Source of the DNA: Gemmatimonadota bacterium
Lineage (GTDB): Bacteria; Gemmatimonadota; Gemmatimonadetes; Longimicrobiales; Gaopeijiaceae
DNA length: 8,522 bases
Assembly: GCA_024638395.1 (NCBI GenBank)
Contig: JAHEKK010000114.1
Span: 1-8,522, forward strand
Direction: 5' to 3'
Below, piece by piece: positions 5,343 through 8,522 of the stretch. The notes under the pieces were generated by a model, which searched no databases, had not been told where the DNA came from, and saw only the letters and a list, made by a program, of their open reading frames with translations. The position numbers were made by a program, and so were the translations under genes. Position 1 is the first letter of the stretch, and each line of letters opens with the position of its first letter.

Positions 5343-8045
5343 CAACGCCTCCATGGGGTCCACCTCGTTGGCGCGGCGAGCCGGCATGTAGGCGGCCAGG
5401 AGCGCGATGCCCGCCAGGACCAGGGGCACCACGAGGAAGGTCAGGGGATCCCACCCTGCCACGCCCACGAGGAAGCGTTCCACCAGCTTCGCCGTCAAGA
5501 TGGATCCGATGAGGCCCACGACGGCCCCGGCGAAGACACTGATCAGGCCGCTCTTCATCACGAGGGCCACGATACGGCCTCGTTCGGCGCCGAGTGCCAG
5601 GCGAATCCCCAGCTCCCGTGTCCGTCGTGACACGCCGTAGCTCACGATCCCGTACAGGCCCACGGCCGCGAGCGTCAGCGCCAAAGCCGCGAACGCTCCC
5701 ACGAGGACGGCCGCCATCTGGGGCAGGAAGCGGCTGTATTGAAGGTGCTGACCCATCGTCCGAGCGTCGACGATGAACAGGTCCGGGTCGACGCGACGGG
5801 CCGCCTCGGCCATTTGCCGGGCGAGCACCTCCGGTCTCGCCGCCCCCCGCGCCACGAAATTCATGATGCCGGGTGAGCCGGCCTGTGCCACGGGGAAGTA
5901 GAGGTAGGGCCGCGGCGGTTCGGTTACGGTCCAGATCTTCACGTCTCCGACGACACCGGTCACCATCGAAGACTGTTCGGGATTACGAGGGGCGTGGATG
6001 ATCCGGCCGGTGGGATCCTCCCCCGGCCAGTAGCGCTGGGCTGCCGCCTGGCTCAGGATGACGACGGAGGCCCCGGCCGTGTCGTCGGCCGTGGTGAAGC
6101 TCCTTCCCCGCAACATCTCGATGCCCATGACGTCGAAGTATTCTGGCGTCACATAGGAGAGCTCCAGGAGGTGGAAATCGGCGTTCTCCGGAGGGGCCAC
6201 GCCGGGGATCTCGAAGGCCCGGTTCACGTTCCCCAGCGCCAGCGGGAGCCGATAGCTGAGGCCGACTTCCCTGATTTCGGGGATCGTCCGGATCTCGACT
6301 TCGATGCGCTCATAGAGGCCCGCCATCTCCTCGGGCGGATACCCTGACGAGGCCGCGTCCACATTGAGGATTGCCGCCGGTCCGGTGTCGAAGCCCACGT
6401 CGATGGTGGCGACGCTCCGTAGGCTTCGGAGGAAGAGGCCGGCAGCGACCAGGAGGATCATCGAGAGGGCCATCTGGGCCCCCACCATGATGTTTCTCGC
6501 CCGGGTCTTGCCACGGCCGCCGCCCACTGAGCCGGATTCGTCACGGAGCACGGTGGCGACCGGGGCCCGGCTCGCCCGGAGTGCCGGTACGAGGCCGAAT
6601 AGAAGACCTGCGCCCATCGTCACCAGGGCCGTAAAGGCGAGCACGCGGCCGTCGAGACCCAAGTCGAGCGTGACGGGGAGGGGGAGGGGGAAATCGATCC
6701 GTGTCACAAACCGCACCAGGAAGTGGCCCAAGGCCAGCCCGATGAGGCCGCCCACCGCGGCCAGCACGAGGGACTCCACGAGGAGCTGCCTGAGAATCGC
6801 ACCCTGCCCGGCGCCCATCGCCACACGGATGGACATCTCCCGGCGCCGGTCGGTTGCCCGGGCGAGGAAGAAGCCGGCCAGGTTGACGCATGCCACCAGC
6901 AGCACCAGACCGACGACCGCCAATAACAGGGCCGCCATGGCCTTGATCACGCCGTCCAGGTCGGGGCTGAAATAGTAGTCTCCCAGCACGTAGGAACCCA
7001 ACGCGAACGTGGACCGGGAGTCGCCTCGCTCCTCGTCGATCCGCGTGGCCAACGCGTCCAGGGCCGCCATGGCCGTGGCCGGAGGCGTCCCGGGGCGGAG
7101 GCGGCCCGTCATCTGGAGGTCCCCGTTGCTGGTCATCTGGTTGGGCTTGAGATGGGGGTACATCATCAAGGGCACCCAGAGATCCACCTCTACTCCCGGT
7201 ACCATCTTGCCCCGGAAGGCGGGGTCGGCGACGCCCACCACCGTGTAGCTGCGGCCGTTGATGCGGACGGACTCGCCCAACAGCGAGGGATCGGAGCCGA
7301 ACCGCTGACGGAACAGCCGGTCGGACAGGACGGTGACGGGATGGGTGCCCGGCGTGAGCCCTTCCTCGGCGAGGAAGGTGCGTCCGGCCGACGCCCCCAC
7401 GCCCAGCACGTCGAAGAAGTTGGCCGAGACCATCTCGGCGTAGATCGGCGTCGCGCTCAGGTCGCCCTCGAGGCGAGCCGAGATGGGAGAGTAGACCGCG
7501 ACCTCGGAGAACACGTCGGTGGTGCCCTCGAGGACGCGCTCGTAGACCCAGTGGTAGGTGTAGTTCAGGCGGCCGTCCCGCCCCATTTCCCAGACTTCGA
7601 CCAGGGACTCGGGCTCCGCGACGCCCCGGTCCCGGAAGAACAAGCCGTTGACGATGGAGAAGATCGCCGTGTTCGGCCCGATCCCCAGGGCCAGAGACAG
7701 GATCACGACCGTGGCGAACCCGGGCGTTCGTCTCAGGAGGCGGATGGCGTAGGACAGGTCTCGCCGGAATGCGCTCACGAGGGATTCTCCATTACGTGCC
7801 CGCACGGGAGTGCCGGGGGCCTGGTCGATGCCCCGGGTCTGGCGCCGGAGCCTGATGAGGGATGGGGAGGCGGCTTCCCGTACGAAGCGAATCCCGGCCC
7901 GAATAGGCCCGAGCTGTTCCACGTCCCGTCGCCAGGCCTCGGTGAGATCGCCTTCAATCTCCTGGCGGAGGACCGCCGGCGCGAGCAGCCTCAGGAGCAG
8001 CCGTCCGAGACCCGGGGGGCGCCGGCCCCCTTCGGGAGGTCTCAC
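5331..8045 (-). CDS. ADOP-type MacB/FtsX permease (ABC transporter permease without its ATPase)
   Basis: The 904-residue protein fits the acidobacterial duplicated orphan permease (ADOP) group: two MacB/FtsX permease units in one chain. Residues 1-88 form the cytoplasmic prefix, including LLLRLLAPAVLRQEIEGDLTEAWRRD. Then come TM1 (about 103-135, ILSLALGIGPNTAIFSIVNG), a periplasmic MacB_PCD domain to about 295, and a membrane block (about 370-500) containing RREMSIRVAMGAG and the exit motif RASRAPVATVLRD. The second unit has a TM at about 514-541, a second periplasmic domain to about 760, and C-terminal TMs (about 771-900) with RTRELGIRLALGAERG and ending PARRANEVDPMEALSAD. The start is GTG at 8045, overlapping the PadR stop by four bases; the frame is open upstream but lies across the PadR gene. 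MacB-like permeases usually couple to an ATPase to move substrates or transmit force across the envelope; none is encoded here. The substrate is unknown. Confidence 0.9.
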   Translation of the reverse strand: MRPPEGGRRPPGLGRLLLRLLAPAVLRQEIEGDLTEAWRRDVEQLGPIRAGIRFVREAASPSLIRLRRQTRGIDQAPGTPVRARNGESLVSAFRRDLSYAIRLLRRTPGFATVVILSLALGIGPNTAIFSIVNGLFFRDRGVAEPESLVEVWEMGRDGRLNYTYHWVYERVLEGTTDVFSEVAVYSPISARLEGDLSATPIYAEMVSANFFDVLGVGASAGRTFLAEEGLTPGTHPVTVLSDRLFRQRFGSDPSLLGESVRINGRSYTVVGVADPAFRGKMVPGVEVDLWVPLMMYPHLKPNQMTSNGDLQMTGRLRPGTPPATAMAALDALATRIDEERGDSRSTFALGSYVLGDYYFSPDLDGVIKAMAALLLAVVGLVLLVACVNLAGFFLARATDRRREMSIRVAMGAGQGAILRQLLVESLVLAAVGGLIGLALGHFLVRFVTRIDFPLPLPVTLDLGLDGRVLAFTALVTMGAGLLFGLVPALRASRAPVATVLRDESGSVGGGRGKTRARNIMVGAQMALSMILLVAAGLFLRSLRSVATIDVGFDTGPAAILNVDAASSGYPPEEMAGLYERIEVEIRTIPEIREVGLSYRLPLALGNVNRAFEIPGVAPPENADFHLLELSYVTPEYFDVMGIEMLRGRSFTTADDTAGASVVILSQAAAQRYWPGEDPTGRIIHAPRNPEQSSMVTGVVGDVKIWTVTEPPRPYLYFPVAQAGSPGIMNFVARGAARPEVLARQMAEAARRVDPDLFIVDARTMGQHLQYSRFLPQMAAVLVGAFAALALTLAAVGLYGIVSYGVSRRTRELGIRLALGAERGRIVALVMKSGLISVFAGAVVGLIGSILTAKLVERFLVGVAGWDPLTFLVVPLVLAGIALLAAYMPARRANEVDPMEALSAD

Positions 8046-8380
8046 GCCTCTTCCCGGGTTGGACTCGGGGCTGCGAGCCCGTCCCAGAGGGTGTCCATGG
8101 TTGCCCGGGCCTTCTCGAGGGTCCGCATGCCTTCTTCGGTGATCCGGAAGAACCGCTTGGCCTTGCCTCCGCGCACGGGCGTGGGATCGGACAGGTGAGA
8201 CCGTACCCAGCCCTTCTTTTCGAGGCGGACCATCGTGGAGTAGATGGCCCCCACGGCGATGCGCCGGCCGGTGCGCTTCTTCAACTCGTCGCGGATGGCG
8301 AGGCCATAGGCGTCGCCTTCGAGTCGCCACGCGGTGAGGAGGAGGAGCTGCTCGGTTTCGCTCGGGTGTGCGCCGGCCAT
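8042..8380 (-). CDS. PadR-family transcriptional regulator
   Basis: This 112-residue protein has the PadR winged-helix layout: helices around LLLLTAWRLEGDAYGLAIRDE, the recognition region VGAIYSTMVRLEKKGWV, and the wing RGGKAKRFFRITEEG followed by a C-terminal helix (MRTLEKARATMDTLWDGL) suited to dimerisation. Length is that of the short PadR subfamily, which represses genes and responds to small molecules or stress. ATG at 8378-8380 starts the gene; upstream only a weak GGATGG (reverse strand, 8388-8393) resembles a ribosome binding site. Its stop overlaps the permease start as GTGA, so both are probably translated from one transcript. PadR-ADOP pairs are common in Acidobacteriota and Gemmatimonadota. 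The palindrome 35 bases upstream is the likely autoregulatory site. Regulation of the permease by PadR is inferred from this layout; the signal is unknown. Confidence 0.92.
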   Translation of the reverse strand: MAGAHPSETEQLLLLTAWRLEGDAYGLAIRDELKKRTGRRIAVGAIYSTMVRLEKKGWVRSHLSDPTPVRGGKAKRFFRITEEGMRTLEKARATMDTLWDGLAAPSPTREEA

Positions 8381-8414
8381 CGTGGACCCATCCGTGTTCG
8401 CGGAAGAAGAAGGG

Positions 8415-8439
8415 ATAAAAACTATGTCGTAGTTTTTAT
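8415..8439. promoter_or_regulatory. Probable PadR operator: perfect 10-5-10 inverted repeat
   Basis: ATAAAAACTA (8415-8424) and TAGTTTTTAT (8430-8439) are exact reverse complements around TGTCG. The site is an AT-rich island in GC-rich DNA, 34 bases upstream of the padR-type start. Dimeric PadR proteins bind such twofold sites. That PadR itself binds here is inferred from position and symmetry. Confidence 0.65.
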
Positions 8440-8448
8440 TCCTGCCAC
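8419..8448 (-). promoter_or_regulatory. Candidate promoter of the PadR-permease operon
   Basis: Read on the minus strand, GTGGCA (8448-8443) resembles a -35 box. After 18 bases, TAGTTT (8424-8419) resembles a -10 box. The inverted repeat covers the -10 box and most of the spacer, so a repressor bound there would block RNA polymerase. The box matches are only moderate. Confidence 0.35.
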
Positions 8449-8522
8449 GAGGCCCGTGCCACGGCCCGGGCCCGGAGCCGGGTCCGCTGGCGCGGGGCAG
8501 TGGAGGCGCTTGCTGGCGAGAC

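Noticed and set aside
7152..8198. Long plus-strand open frame opposite the permease and PadR genes
   Set aside because: No recognisable motif, and it spans two well-supported minus-strand genes.
8441..8522. GC-rich palindromic stretches (such as CCCGGGCCCGG) at the right end
   Set aside because: Short runs of G and C pair by chance at this composition, and no T-run or gene start follows. I see no supportable feature here beyond the candidate -35 box.

Overview
The window is GC-rich throughout (roughly two thirds G+C by eye). Its gene types suggest a Gemmatimonadota- or Acidobacteriota-like bacterium: a PadR regulator coupled to an ADOP-type MacB/FtsX permease, LVIVD-repeat and YncE-like beta-propellers, an exported NTF2-like protein and an M28 peptidase. 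This placement is inferred from gene content; the window has no rRNA or other phylogenetic marker. No tRNA, rRNA, CRISPR array, insertion sequence or integrase was seen.

Layout. (1) 1-459, plus strand: the 3' part of a gene for an exported NTF2-like (Lumazine_bd_2/SnoaL-type) protein whose start lies outside the window. (2) 515-934, plus strand: a compact single-gene unit with a good promoter, a leader, a 72-residue extremely aspartate-rich protein (half of all residues are Asp) and a strong factor-independent terminator. (3) 1075-5342, plus strand: a tight three-gene operon encoding a lipoprotein with Ig-like domains and an LVIVD beta-propeller, a secreted YncE-like beta-propeller with a Met/His/Cys-rich insertion, and an M28 zinc peptidase. 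The first two genes overlap by 4 bases and the third follows within a few bases. (4) 5331-8380, minus strand: a two-gene operon, PadR regulator then ADOP permease, also joined by a 4-base overlap and preceded by a perfect 10+5+10 inverted repeat that is probably the PadR operator.

How the genes may work together. The plus-strand operon looks like a cell-envelope module: two exported propellers plus a peptidase that has every expected metal ligand but no visible export signal. The minus-strand operon looks autoregulated: PadR would bind the AT-rich palindrome over its own promoter and so control the ATPase-less permease. The two operons converge and their last genes overlap by 12 bases, with no terminator visible between them.

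The least explained items are the Asp-rich mini-protein with its own promoter and terminator, and the paired-Cys, Met/His cluster in the second propeller. Both are worth checking as possible metal-handling features, but the sequence alone does not prove any function.
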